Counted from the stretch's first letter, positions 1 to 11,219 are shown. The stretch is DNA of 64,000 nt from Tachypleus tridentatus (GCF_004210375.1 NC_134833.1:44324782-44388781), one strand, 5' to 3'. The notes: generated by a model not told the origin, from the sequence alone. Numbers and translations: made by a program.

Positions 1-2759
1 TTTTGTTCTTCATGTTCATTCACACACTTGAAAATCATTGATTAGTGATTATGCAATTCAACATTTAATAGCCTCATACCTTTCCAACCTTTCTGTTCTT
101 CAAATATTCTTCTCCTCACTTCTGTTACTAACTGCAAATTGATAGAGGTGTCATATGAAGTGGAGGTCTTACTTGGAGAAGTGAAGATCTTACGTAGAAG
201 ACTCATTTCTTCAATTTACTTATGTCAACTTTAACAACTGAAAATTAATGTAAAAAAATATGTAAATATTAAGAAACAACAACAACAACTTTTATAAACC
301 ATACGAATGAAATTGAATCCTGGTACTGTCTCTTTTGGGCTATTGTAGTTTGGATACTTCAGAAATACAAGTTTTTCATTACCACCAAAACAATGTTGTG
401 CAGAAATTCTCTCCATTTAAATTTTTGGTTTATAACAATGGTTTTATGACACCAAACCTTTAAAATAAAATGTATTAAACTACTTTAAGAAATTTAGCAA
501 CTTTTTACATTAGGTAAATATTATGTTTCACTACTGTCAGTGAAAATATTTTTAAAAATTCACCAAATTTCATCTTAAGCTGTTATATAAGATTCTCCCT
601 AAAATAAGTTTAAAATTTTGTTTTCAAAACTTTGCTTATAACATACTGCTGTTATGGAAAGATTAGCCCCCATTTACAAATTACAAAAAGTATCTGAAAG
701 TTGCCAATGCTTTGATAACTCTCATAAACTTGTTAGAGTTCTTTTAAAGCAACTTTCTTTTCATTGTAGGTGAAGGATAAGGCAATGAGAAGAGCACATG
801 TGATTATATCTAAATGTATTTTGACTTCCAAAGTACCTTTTGTAAGGAACCACAAAAATTACTTGAGTTATAGTGACTTGTGGAATTTGCAGAAAAACAC
901 AGAAATACTACTATACGTACATATACTATAGGTACGAGTTCAATATGTAACAAACAATGCTGCAGTGAAGACTGTGGTATTTTTGGATATAAGCATAACG
1001 AAAGGGTGGTGTTTGGGGTTTTGATCCTCCAATCAGCTATATGCAGCAGTGACTAAACACTGAAGAAATGTGGAAAATTTGAAAATATTCAAGAAAATTA
1101 TTCTATTAGAAAGAAAAGAGAAAAAGTGAGGCTGCAAGTTAAACCCACATTGACTCATAGAAAGCACAATGTATAAAATTCGAGAAAAGCATCACAAATT
1201 TAAGAAATTTAAATTGATTGACATGATGGGGAATTTCAAAAATAATAATGATTAAAAAGTTTTAATTTTAAAAATTTAGAAATTTACTGGCAGTCAGCAT
1301 TGTTTCAAACCAATGGTCACAGGGTATGGATATCCACATAACTGTAAGATGAAGGTTCACAATTGAAGGTTCGAAATGCATTCTAGATGGCTCAACTCCA
1401 GTGGTTGAGTAAATGGTATCAGGAGGTCCCATCATGAAGAAGGGTGATATCTCAACTCCTCTGAAGACCACATCTCATATACATCAACAAAACACCACTG
1501 CTCCACCCTCAACAGAATGGTTATAGCCATCTTTTTGTGGAACCCATTCAGAAGGATGCCTCCAAGGGTGACCATCCCAGCAGCTTGGAACTGGTAAGGA
1601 TTCTCACACTTTATAAGAAAAAAAAAAAGGGGGAAGTGAAAATGCACTGGAGAGTCCAGAGTAATGTCATCACCAGAGACAGTGCAATGAGTGTTCACAA
1701 AATTCTATTTTGAAAAGTGACCATACCAATTTATTCAATCCCCTTCTGTTTTACTCATGATGTCCATCAATGGTTCAGTTCACAATGAACATACTTATGA
1801 AGCAAAATACCCAACAACTACTCACCTACAAGAGATCTTATGAAACATTCTATCTCAACAATGAGCAATGCAAGGACGTGGAACATAAAGTGTGAGTGAA
1901 CATTGGTTATACAATGCAACTTAGAGTTAAATAATACCAGGTCAGGCACCACTCACCGCAGTGTGATCCATGTGATAAAACGTAAATAAAAACCCCTGAA
2001 AAAGAAAGTGTGAATACAACTTATCAGTTATAGTTGTACCACAGTTTGAAGCATGGCCACATGTGGTAGACAAACCTCTAACAGACAGAAAACCAGGGCA
2101 TTACAGAAATAGTAAGAGATGAATGTACTAAGAAGGGTCCACATGCTAAATTGCAGAATTTTCTCTATTGGACAATGAGGATAAGAAACAAAGAAAAGAT
2201 TAAGATACAAGATATTACAGAAGAACAAATGGAACCAAGGGTACAAGAAATAAGATAGGAAGGAGTAGACCAATAAAACTACAAGGTGCAACCCTAGTTG
2301 GTAGAGTAGGATGTAAAATATCATGATGGGAGGAGGATTGCCAGCAGATCAAGAATATTGGTGGACAGATATCAATTGAGTCTCAATAACATCAAGGACA
2401 GAATAAATATATATAATGAGGCCATACATAAATATCCAAGAGAAGTTGATGGTAAACTGGCCTGAATCAATATGGTTTAATAAATTAAAATGTCTCAGAA
2501 ACAAGAAATCACATACTACCTGCCAGAGCTGAAAATGAAATGTGGGTTGTGGTGGAGGGGAGAAAAACAAGGCTATCTCCAAACACCCCACAGAATTTCT
2601 GTGAAGAGTCTCAGAGGGAGATGCAAGTAAAAAGAAAAGCATAAGGAGGTGGTAAGGGTAGGAAGAAAGTAACAATTTCAGGTATGCGAACGAGAGACAT
2701 ATTATTTAGGAATCATCTCAACCACCCCTCAAACAGGTAAAAGTAATATCATAACTAGG
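1..2759. other. AT-rich intergenic sequence, no gene recognised
   Basis: No splice-bordered coding exon or known repeat could be recognised here. Open frames on the minus strand at 1,268-1,698 and 2,028-2,675 have low-complexity, hydrophobic compositions (rich in F, L, Y, C) of the sort that arises opposite A/G-rich DNA. They match no family I know. The part from about 2,040 to 2,700 is noticeably purine-rich on the plus strand. Confidence 0.5.
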
Positions 2760-2764
2760 CATGT

Positions 2765-2850
2765 AAAATCGGCTGGTATGAATAGAGAAAGATCTATGCA
2801 GAAGAGCGAACAACGTTTCGACCTTCTTCGGTCATTTATTTCATTTGAAG
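2765..2850 (-). repeat. Penelope terminal-repeat end with hammerhead-like half core
   Basis: On the minus strand this reads a GACC/GGTC hairpin followed by GAAAC and then the segment CGTTGTTCGCTCTTCTGC. It recurs in related form at 4,295-4,345, 5,204-5,287, 24,360-24,500 and 45,025-45,160. Penelope terminal repeats are known to carry hammerhead ribozymes. Here stem II and the GAAA box are intact, but the CUGANGA box that should precede stem II has been lost, so no active ribozyme is expected. Confidence 0.6.
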
Positions 2851-2931
2851 TGTTAGAAAACGTGTGAAGGTGACTTTTTGTGTTCTCTGAATCTGGTTTC
2901 CAATTTTCTACTTGTTTCTTCAATGTAGAAG

Positions 2932-3198
2932 GCCCGGCATTGCCTAGCGCGTAAGGCGTGCGACTCGTAATCCGAGGGTCGCGGGTTCGCGCCCGCGTCG
3001 CGCTAAACATGCTCGCCCTCCCAGCCGTGGGGGTGTATAATGTGACGGTCAATCCCACTATTCGTTGGTAAAGAGTAGCCCAAGAGTTGGCGGTGGGTGG
3101 TGATGACTAGCTGCCTTCCCTCTAGTCTTACACTGCTAAATTAGGGACGGCTAGCACAGATAGCCCTCGAGTAGCTTTGTGCGAAATTCCCAAACAAA
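2932..3198 (+). mobile_element. tRNA-derived SINE, family 1 (full length)
   Basis: The head resembles a tRNA: an A-box-like part (GCCTAGCGCGTAAGG), an anticodon-loop-like CTCGTAA (CGU, threonine-like) and a B box (GGGTTCGCGCC). It is followed by a ~190 bp conserved core (GGTGATGACTAGCTGCC and ACTGCTAAATTAGGGACGG) and a tail ending TAGCTTTGTGCGAAATTC plus an A-rich run. An exact 11 bp target-site duplication, CAATGTAGAAG, flanks it at 2,921-2,931 and 3,199-3,209. The insertion splits the endonuclease region of the Penelope remnant. Not a functional tRNA gene: the acceptor stem and part of the anticodon stem do not pair. Confidence 0.9.
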
Positions 3199-4194
3199 CA
3201 ATGTAGAAGTTGTTGCAGTTATCACATTGTATTTTATAAATAATGTTGGTGTTGTGTTTGTCAGTGTAGTTTTGTGCACGGTTTTTGAATACATTTTGTA
3301 TTAACTGAAATACCATATTTTGTTACTAATTTTTGCAAAATGTTGCTTATTTTTCTGCTGATTTCGGGAATATATGCTATGCAGCAGTATATGGTTTCAT
3401 GATTTTTTAAATTGTGGGGTATATTTACTTTTGTTAGTTGATTTTACTTTTTGTCTTGGTGTGTGCGTATCATGTTTTCTACACTTTGTGGAGAAAACTT
3501 ATTGATGTTAATGAAGTATTGTTTTATTTTGTCTGACTCGTCGTTAATTTTATCTGGTGAGCATAGTTTTATGGCTGTGTTTATTTGGTTCCTTAGTACG
3601 TTGAGTTTTTGTTTTGTTTCATGTGCTGAGTCCCAAGGAATATGCAGTCTAGTATTGGTAATTTTTTGGTGGATTTTTCTTTTAAATTGTGTATCGGTTC
3701 TTGTAACTTTGAGATTAAGAAATGATATTTGATTGCTTTCTTCTTGTTCACATGTGAAGTTAATGTTGGGATGTATAGAGTTAATGTGATTGAAAACATT
3801 AAGTGTGTGTTCTGTAGATATGAATCCCGCAATCGTATCGTCTACTTATCTGAACCAGGACAGTGGTGGATGTAATGCTGTGTTAACTGCTCGTGTTTCA
3901 ACTTGTGTCTTAAAAATATTGGCTAGAACTGGCGATACTGGATTTGTTTGTATATAGTTGTGTTTGTTGGACATGAAGTTTGTCTTCATCGTGGTGAATT
4001 CTATGAGGGTTGCTAATTGGTTGCTGGGAATGTATATTGATGGGTTAGGATTCTTGGATATAGAGTTCTAAAGCTATCTTGCAGGCTTCAGCGGTTCGGA
4101 CTTCTGTAAAAAGAGATATGACATCGAAACTGGCCATTAACACTTTATGATCAAGTTGATTAAGGTTTAGATTTGAATGAGTCTTTGATAAATA

Positions 4195-4345
4195 CAATCC
4201 AACATCTAAGCACGGCCTCTACATTCCTACACTGAATTACACAACCGCCTTCAAACATGTGGCCAACTATCGGTCAGTTACCTCTTTCTTTCTTTGTGAA
4301 CCTGACGATGACCGTTGAAAGTGGAAAAGTTGTTCGCTTCTCTGC
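4195..4345 (+). repeat. Penelope terminal repeat, plus orientation, hammerhead-like
   Basis: This runs opposite to the adjoining RT remnant. It has CTGACGATGACC at 4,302-4,313 (a CUGANGA box followed by the first half of stem II), then a GTGGAAAAG segment where the second half of stem II and GAAA box belong, then GTTGTTCGCTTCTCTGCATAG. Compared with the copy at 2,765-2,850, the first box is kept but stem II no longer pairs well. Inverted terminal-repeat arrangements are usual for Penelope insertions. Confidence 0.6.
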
Positions 4346-5203
4346 ATAGTTGTTTTCAACGCCAAATTTTACGTAAATTAGACAGAACCTCAAGCACTAC
4401 GAGCATAAACTCCACCAGCCTACCTAATAAATATGATAGCAGAAACAAGAAAGGTGTGAAACAAAAACCCAGCAGTTCAACTATATAAAATGTCAAAAGA
4501 AAATATATATGAAAATCTAACAGATAAAATAGTGAATCAATATCCACATATTAACTGGAAGACAGCATGGGCTACAACGAGAAACAGGAAAATTGAAAAC
4601 AAAAGGAGAGACCAAATTATAAAATAGCACATGATATAGTGAGCATAAAAGAAAGATTAAACAAACAGAAAGTTATGAAATCAAACAAATGTCCGTACTG
4701 CCAGTGCATAGAAACAACATAACTATCGAGTGGATAGTTCGTCATTTTGGCGAGTGTTGCGTATAAGGAGGTGAACCCGGAATAGTCATGTCAGTGATAG
4801 AAGCCGACTCTTTGAGAAAGGAAAGACCTACATGGTCAAGTTCCGACTTGGAGTACGGCGACCACCCAAACGTGAAGACCCGGAGTAACGATCCGAAGTC
4901 GCTCAATATAGGTAAGAGTTTAAATTCCGAGCAGAAATCGAATGTAGACTACAGCCAAGTTCCAACGGCAAAATCAACGCGTGAAGTTAAAAAATTGATG
5001 TCATTGGCAAATGTAGTATATAAAATAATAATATGTAATAGTTCCCCTAGCACAGGGTTCTGGGTGATAAAGAGCTATCTTCGTCACCCAAGTCTTTATT
5101 GTCTTTAGAGCAAACATCTGTGGAAAGATAACGTGTAAAACGGAGGAGATAATAGGTAAATTTTACGTTGGGTTACGTAACTATGTTGCCCACAGAAACA
5201 TCG
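4346..5203. other. Unassigned stretch between Penelope terminal repeats
   Basis: An open frame on the plus strand at 4,788-5,108 (106 codons) is polar, with a start in the context GTCATGTCAG. It reads like coding sequence for its first ~60 residues (rich in S, D, K, E) and then turns hydrophobic and AT-rich. I do not recognise it. It lies between two Penelope terminal-repeat fragments (4,195-4,345 and 5,204-5,287), so it may be the 5' or untranslated part of such an element, or unrelated host DNA caught between fragments. Confidence 0.3.
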
Positions 5204-5287
5204 CTTCTCTACATAGATCTTTCTCTACCCATACCAGCCGTTTTTACACATATATTTTTCTCTACAAATGAGGTTTCTCGTTATCAC
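5204..5287 (+). repeat. Penelope terminal-repeat fragment
   Basis: It contains CTTTCTCTACCCATACCAG followed by TTTTTCTCTACAAATGAG. The same order is found inverted at 24,370-24,460 and 45,035-45,120, and the second half is inverted at 6,455-6,525. It has the same orientation as 4,195-4,345 and the opposite orientation to 2,765-2,850. Confidence 0.6.
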
Positions 5288-5989
5288 GCATTAATCTTAC
5301 AACTGTTGACCTGAAATCAAATAGACAGTAGAATTTCAGGAAAAGGCAAAATAATCAGAAGTCCTCAGGTCAGTGGATCAGCAAAAACCCAAATATTATG
5401 GAAGAGAAAAAAAACAACAAAGATTGAGAAGATTATTTATGTGATAAGAATAAAACATCAAAAACCTGAACTATAAAGTTCATTAAGACCAAATGAAGCC
5501 AAGGAGACTCCCAAGGTTTGGAACCTCAGCAAATTCAGGAGGCAGAAAAAGATGATCAAAGTCTTAGTCAGCCATAAAAGACTTAGCAGCTTCAGCAGAA
5601 ACCTTTGCAAGCTCCAGGGATGAAGGGTGGACAAAGTAATAGCAAATCTCTCAACATATAAAAGCAGATCCAACATCAAGTCATCAACATCTGAAGCATT
5701 GAAAACTCTAGTCACTGGTTTATCCCCCAAAGTGGTAAGATTAAATTCAGAATTCATTGCATAGAAAGGTTTCACCAAACCCGTGAGCAGAAAAAGCAAA
5801 CATGCAATAAACAAACGAAGGAGAAAGTCCAAACTCTAAAGTTTCCAAACAAGAAGTGACAGTTCAGTAGAGGTTCACAGACAGAGTCACATGCATCATG
5901 TGTAAAAATAAAGTTTGCACATTGTGGACAGCAACGAGTGAGAATAGGTAATCTTGTAAGTGGAGGAAAGTATCAAACCAAAAAAAAGA
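5288..5989. other. Unassigned sequence with one antisense open frame
   Basis: The minus strand is open for 124 codons at 5,458-5,832. The predicted product is hydrophobic and leucine-rich and has no motif I can name. The plus strand is A/G-rich here, which makes long leucine/phenylalanine frames on the other strand likely by chance. I do not call a gene. Confidence 0.35.
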
Positions 5990-6250
5990 AGAGCTATAGT
6001 GGATCTGATTGGGATGTTTCAGATTGTCGAGTTAAGTGAGTATGGATTCATCTTTTTTTCATACTTAATAGTGAGAATGGTATGACTAGAGGACACAGAT
6101 ATAAATTTTAGCAAGGCAAGAGTAATTTTCAGCCAAGTTTTATCTTTCAAACAGGGTGATTGGCCTTTGGTTGTAATGGAGGCAATAAATTTAAGTAAGT
6201 TTGAAAATATGCTTGATAAGCATACGAATGAGAAGAGCTGGTTTTAAGGG
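5990..6250 (+). mobile_element. 3' fragment of a CR1/Jockey-type LINE
   Basis: Translated fragments run in the order expected for the extreme C terminus of CR1-like reverse transcriptases: DVSDCRVK, then TRGHRYKF, then a KFENMLDKH-like stretch in mixed frames. The same segment order occurs after the RT domain of the LINE at 26,690-28,250 (RLEHININF). Only the 3' end is present, as is usual for 5'-truncated LINE copies. Several stops and frameshifts. Confidence 0.6.
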
Positions 6251-7335
6251 TTTTTAATTTATTTATTAATAGTTTTAGTTTTGTTTAGAGAATAGAACAG
6301 CTGAGACAAACCAATGTTGGCCCTAAACATTATGGTAATTTAACAGTGACTTAGGATGTTTGTTTTTCAAACTAAAATAGAAATGTTTTCAAATTTGCTG
6401 CTATCACAAGTGTTATCTTGATACAGTTTGATAACTTGTTACTAATGGAATAAGAATCCGTGATGACAAGAAAACCCACTTGTAGAGAAAAATTTATATG
6501 TAAAAAACGGCTAGTAAGAGTTAGATTAATCCGTAATGAGATATATAATGGAATAAGAGTTTTAATGTTGAAAGTCCAAGATTATATTCTTAGGTATAAA
6601 AATTCGGAAAGGATTGGGACAGTAGTCTTATGTGGAAAAAAAAATACAAGTCTTGTGTGGAATTTCACATGTTATGATAAGAATATCTAAATTCTGTGTT
6701 CTATTTATTAGAGCTGTGAGATCTAATTTAAAGTACTGTGTTCAATTTGATTTCACTGCTATACCAATATATTATAAACAATTTGATCTCACTGCCATAG
6801 CAATATGTTGTAAACGGTTCAACAAGCCCACTAGACTGACACTTAATCTAAGAAAAATAAAGATTTACAGATTTATGCTCAATATTTGTGCTACGTATAA
6901 CTAGTTATTTGTCATAATTTTTTAGAATTCTAATGATTTAGGTAGTCTTGCACTGGGTGATTTGGCTGAATGGTGAAAAGAAATATGTTGGATATGAAAT
7001 TGTTTCGTATTAGATGCAATGTTTAACTGTTCTAAGTGCACGTTATGATTTTTTCAACATAATTATTTCTTCATTGGTGTTGTACACTTGTAAAATAATG
7101 AAATAATTGGTACTATTAAAATTTCTGAATTACTTGAAGGTGAAGGATTACATTTTGTTTGTTTTGTGGGTAAAATGATTCACTTCAACAGGATGAATAT
7201 TTTTGGTTTCTGCTATCTTCTTGAAAATTCTCAGATCTCAAAACTTCAGCATATTTGTTCAAGTGAATTTTACTGTTTTTACTGAATACTAGTGCTCCTA
7301 AAAATTATACCATTATTGCTCAGAATGACAAATAC
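6251..7335. other. Intergenic sequence with one Penelope-repeat fragment
   Basis: Positions 6,455-6,525 hold an inverted (minus-strand) fragment of the Penelope terminal repeat (ACCCACTTGTAGAGAAAA). Open frames at 6,460-6,904 start inside it and have no recognisable domain. The rest is AT-rich sequence in which I see nothing. Confidence 0.5.
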
Positions 7336-7455
7336 AGCGCCCCTAGCGACTCAGCGGTATGTCTGCAGACTTACAACGCTAAAAACCGGGTGTCGATACC
7401 CGTGGTGGGCAGAGCACGGACTGCCCATTGTGTAGCTTTGTGCTTAATTCAAAAC
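7336..7455 (+). mobile_element. tRNA-derived SINE, family 2
   Basis: A short tRNA-like element: CCCCTAGCGACTCAGCGG (A-box part), a CTTACAA anticodon-like loop and a CGGGTGTCGATACCCG T-arm (B box), followed by GTGGTGGGCAGAGCAC and a tail TGTAGCTTTGTGCTTAATTC. It lacks the long core of family 1 but its tail (GTAGCTTTGTGC) is shared. Other copies: 9,236-9,361 (minus), 14,495-14,590 (decayed) and 63,930-64,000 (minus, cut by window end). Confidence 0.8.
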
Positions 7456-7526
7456 AACAATAACTTCCTTCTGGTGTATCACTTGCAAATTAGATGCGGC
7501 TAATGCACAAACGACAAAAACAATGG

Positions 7527-7812
7527 GTTCTGGCATGGCCAAGCGCGTAAGGCGTGCGACTCGTAATCCGAGGGTCGCGGGTTCGCGCCCGCGTCGCGTT
7601 AAACATGCTCGCCTTCCCAGCCGTGGGGGCGTATAATGTGATGGTCAATCCCACTATTCGTTGGTAAAAGAGTAGCCCAAGAGTTGGCGGTGGGTGGTGA
7701 TGACTAGCTGCCTTCCCTCTAGTCTTACACTGCTAAATTAGGGACGGCTAGCACAGATAGCCCTCAAGTAGCTTTGTGCGAAATTCCAAAAACAAACAAA
7801 CAAAAAACAAAA
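7527..7812 (+). mobile_element. tRNA-derived SINE, family 1 (full length)
   Basis: Nearly identical over its whole length to the element at 2,932-3,198, with only a few substitutions, which suggests recent activity of the family. The 3' end is a CAAA-type A-rich tail. The 11 bp word ACAAAAACAAT occurs just upstream (from about 7,513) and just after the tail (ending about 7,823) and probably marks the target-site duplication. It lies ~70 bp downstream of a family 2 SINE. Confidence 0.88.
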
Positions 7813-7823
7813 CAAAAACAATA

Positions 7824-9235
7824 ATGCAAAAATATCTAACAAAGTCCAATATTTATGTATTAACCAGATTATAAATTATTTAAAACCTATTTTCACTAAA
7901 TAAAAACTTATAATTTCATGGGAATAAAGTTTCTGGAAATTATACTACACAAACTAAATTCTCTTGAGTCATAAATAATAGTAATAAAAACATTAGTTGT
8001 AATATTTGTCACTAAGGGGGAAACATGTTTTGTTTTTAAAAAACAAATATACCTTTTTTGAAAAACAAATATACAATAGAAAAAGTCATATTTACATGGC
8101 TAAAACTTATCTGTAACCTGAACAAATTTTAAACAATGCTATATACACTTATTGCTTTGTTATTTGCTTGGCATAAATTATAATATATGTTACTTAAAAT
8201 GAATATATTTTTGTGAGGTTAAAGAAGCAAAATCACAAGGAATAACAGTGTTACAAACAGCAAATTCAAACCTCTGGCAAATTATGTTAGTTTGTTATAA
8301 CTTAAAAAACAAGCCGGAACAAAAATAAATTAAACAAAACACGTTGCACAAATTGAAAAAATAAAAGGTCCCATGGTACAAGCTATAACGTGTGATTATA
8401 AAATGTAAAATAGCTTTGAAGATGGCTGCGGAATAGGTCCACGTTGCGGTGGGGATACACCATATATCAGTCTTGACTTCCAGTCGCCAATATCACATAA
8501 GAAGTGAAGTAACAAAAGATATAGAGATATAAATTAGGAGAGCGAGATGTGGGTACTCAAGCCCACAAGTGTTTGTTTCAAAGATTTACGGTCTTATCTG
8601 TAATTTATTATAGATATCACTAACATTGTCCTGTTTAAGTACTTCACACTTTGCAGTTCTTTTTTCAAATTCTCAGACTTCACCGACTAAATGGCAGCTG
8701 GAAAGAGAAGAAAAATTTTAAAAATCAACATCTGTTTTCTTATTGATCATTTTTATGTAATTTTGCATGAAATGTTTTTGACAAAAGAAATGTAGACAAC
8801 ATTTAGTACTCAATATTCATCTTCCTTTATTAAATCGTTAATTTTTAGTCTAAATAATTTATTAGAAATTCTGACTTTTTCTGTGCAAAATACTTTTAAC
8901 GTTGACTAACAGCTTGCCAAATTTCGTGAAGATACACAAATCGTGTCGTCGCGGACATTGTATCCATAAAGTTGTATCACGGCTTCACAATACGATACTT
9001 GTATCCTATCGCCACACTTTTAGTTTTTACTATCCAAGATAACTGTCAACCACAGACAATCAAGAAACTAAAACCGTACATGAGTCAATTCAGTCGGTTC
9101 ACTTGGCATTACAGAAAAGTAAATACAGGTAAATCCAATTTGAACAAAACGTATTCAATTAAGATTTTTAGATACCCAACATACTTTCTGTTCTTATAAA
9201 GAACACAACACCCTCACTGCACAAAGAGAAGTTAT
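7824..9235. other. Intergenic sequence, nothing recognised
   Basis: AT-rich, with a slightly more GC-rich island around 8,400-8,580. The short open frame at 8,972-9,199 shows no family resemblance. No exon with convincing splice borders was found. Confidence 0.5.
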
Positions 9236-9361
9236 ATTTGTTTGTTTAAAATTAAGCACAAAGCTACACAATGGGCTATCTGTGCTCTGCCCACCACGGG
9301 CATCGAAAATAGGTTTTTTGGTGCGTAAATACGAAGACATACCACTGTGCCACTGGATGAC
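9236..9361 (-). mobile_element. tRNA-derived SINE, family 2, minus strand
   Basis: The reverse complement shows the same parts as 7,336-7,455: a CAGTGGCACAGTGG-like A box, TTCGATGCCCG B box, GTGGTGGGCAGAGCAC, then GTGTAGCTTTGTGCTTAA and a CAAACAAA tail. A 10 bp duplication GAGAAGTTAT flanks it at 9,226-9,235 and 9,362-9,371. Confidence 0.85.
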
Positions 9362-9371
9362 GAGAAGTTAT

Positions 9372-11219
9372 GTAACATTCAAATGTACTTATAAGAATTT
9401 AACAAGTACCTCACACAATAACTTTCACAATTTATCTAAGAGACAAAGACTGTAAAACGCTAGGTGTTTTTTTTTTTTTTTTTACTGTAGAAAAGCAATC
9501 ACTATATCAGAAGACAATGATCGATCTGAATTTTTTGGGCTGAGTTTTTGAACCCCTAACAAAAATCTTTGGTAATACAAACTTTGGATGTTCTAGCAAC
9601 AGCTTTTGTAAACTTCAGTAATATGGTGGTAGTCACAGAATTTCATCTTCATATTCTATTGTATAACATAACTCAACAGTTCAAAGGCAAGGATTGCAAA
9701 GTTCGTTTCGTCATTTGTCCCGAACTAAACAGCTGATCCGGTTGCTCTGGTCCAACGATAATCACAAAATGCAGTTCATATATTTAATTGCAAACGACAC
9801 TGGATATCTCAGAAAACAACAGTTGTAACATCCTTTAAGTCATTGTTTTCTTGAACAAATGACTCTTCCAGCTACTGGTGGGAATCTTAATCGCAGTTTT
9901 AATGACGAGGAATTCGTCGTCAGAATCCAAGGCTTACAGCAAAAAATATTCTCCTCATACATTCTTGTGATATGTAGGTATACCGTGGGCTTTTCTGTTT
10001 TAATATATAACTCTTCGTGCATTTTCGTTTATTTAAGATGTGTCCAATTTTTCTATAATACATGGCCTAGAAAGTTGTTTAGGTTATTTCACTCTAGCTA
10101 TCTTTGTTCTTTAGAATTTCCTTGAAAATACAATCTAGTTTGCTCATGAGAGGTGTGGGTTTAAAACTTTGTGCATAAATGGCAATGGTAGCGGTCTCCA
10201 AAGGTAGGTCAGATTACACCTTAAGGTTACAACCCCTCTTTTATTTGAATAAGAATGACCAATCATGTTGTTTAATGAGTTCTCTGAGTAAATCTGCTGT
10301 TCTGGATTTAATCATGTAATGCGAGATTTAGACAGTTTCGAACATCATTCTGAGTGAATCATTCAGCTCGGAAGTTATGTTTGAGGAAGTAAAATCAGCC
10401 TGATTAGTACAAAATATTGTAAAGGTGACCCAGCACCTGAAACAAGAACACTTTTATTTCATTAATGAAGATTGTTTTCATTTTTCACTTCCCTTTTTTA
10501 GGTGGTAGGAAAACTGAATAATTCAACAGTGAGAAAACTGTTTTGTGATATCCCTTTCTAAACATGCATTTTCTTGTGTTCCCCGGTCATTTTCCTATGT
10601 TAACTGGTATCACTATATTACTTACTAGTAATAATATTTGTTTGAATTTATTTTACAATTCTTTATTTCTAAATATGTACATTCAAATTATACTCCAATG
10701 CGCCAATGAGCAATATGGCCACAAGAGGTCTAGTCTAGGCCTATGTTAAATTTTAAATTCTCATGGAATCGAGATTACTTTCGTAATTACCAAAACAATC
10801 ATCTTTATCATTAATGTAGAGATTTGTAAATGTTTTAATGGTAGGTTTATGTTTGTTTAACAAATCCAAACTATAAATTTTCTGTCAAGGTATTTTAATA
10901 CAACTACTATAAAACAGTAATATTATTACACATAATTATTTAAATAAGGTTCCTTAAGCCTAAGGTAGGTCTAACCGTATAACCTAGATTCATAAAATTA
11001 ACGTTCCAAGAAGACGACACTTTAGTTATGTCAAGTTATTGGCACATATTTTTTAAATTACTTGTTTAGCTTTTTTTTTTAACTTTTAGAACTTGAGTTA
11101 AGAGTCAGGCTAAACCTCAGGACAATACCTTTACTTGTGATCAGCTCTAATGTTATAGTTTTTTTATAATTTGAATCTAGCATCAAACAACAGTTTCAAG
11201 TTTCAAACGACTATTTTCT
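9372..11219. other. Intergenic sequence with one possible small exon
   Basis: The only candidate is a plus-strand frame starting with ATG at 9,859. Its first ~40 residues are polar and evenly composed (LNRSFNDEEFVVRIQGLQQK) and end near a TATGTAG/GTATAC sequence that could act as a splice donor at about 9,978. The frame then continues into low-complexity residues up to 10,125. An antisense frame covers the same bases. I cannot assign a family. The remainder is AT-rich and featureless. Confidence 0.3.

Larger units (their letters stand above)
2760..4225 (-). mobile_element. Decayed Penelope-like retroelement (RT plus GIY-YIG remnant)
   Basis: Read on the minus strand, several frames together match a Penelope-like element. 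The RT block near 4,090-4,170 gives ASFDVISLFTEVRTAEA, the typical 'SFDVxSLFT' RT motif of this group. Around 3,834-3,950 comes SPVLANIFKTQVE, then the catalytic VDDT motif at 3,834-3,845, where the expected Tyr of YVDD is replaced by a stop (3,846-3,848). About 3,590-3,780 encodes the RT thumb region (FLNLKVTRTDTQF, then IPWDSAHETK). At 3,200-3,316 lies YKIQCDNCNNFY, the start of a GIY-YIG-type endonuclease, which resumes at 2,790-2,930 (NWKPDSENTKSHLHTF) beyond an inserted SINE. Penelope elements encode RT followed by GIY-YIG. Frameshifts, stops and the SINE insertion show it is dead. The boundaries are approximate. Confidence 0.8.

Noticed and set aside
1268-2675. Series of open frames on the minus strand
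   Set aside because: Compositions are low-complexity and hydrophobic, as expected opposite A/G-rich DNA; no motif, splice site or family match.
2944-3012. Possible tRNA gene (A and B boxes, CGU-type loop)
   Set aside because: Stems do not pair properly and the sequence continues into a SINE core with a target-site duplication; the same structure recurs at 7,527. It is a SINE head, not a tRNA gene.
5458-5832. 124-codon minus-strand frame with a signal-peptide-like start
   Set aside because: Leucine-rich throughout and opposite purine-rich sequence; no conserved motif. The apparent signal peptide is a by-product of composition.
9840-10022. Minus-strand 60-codon frame
   Set aside because: It overlaps the plus-strand candidate at 9,859 and has no splice or family support; at most one of the two could be real, and neither is convincing.
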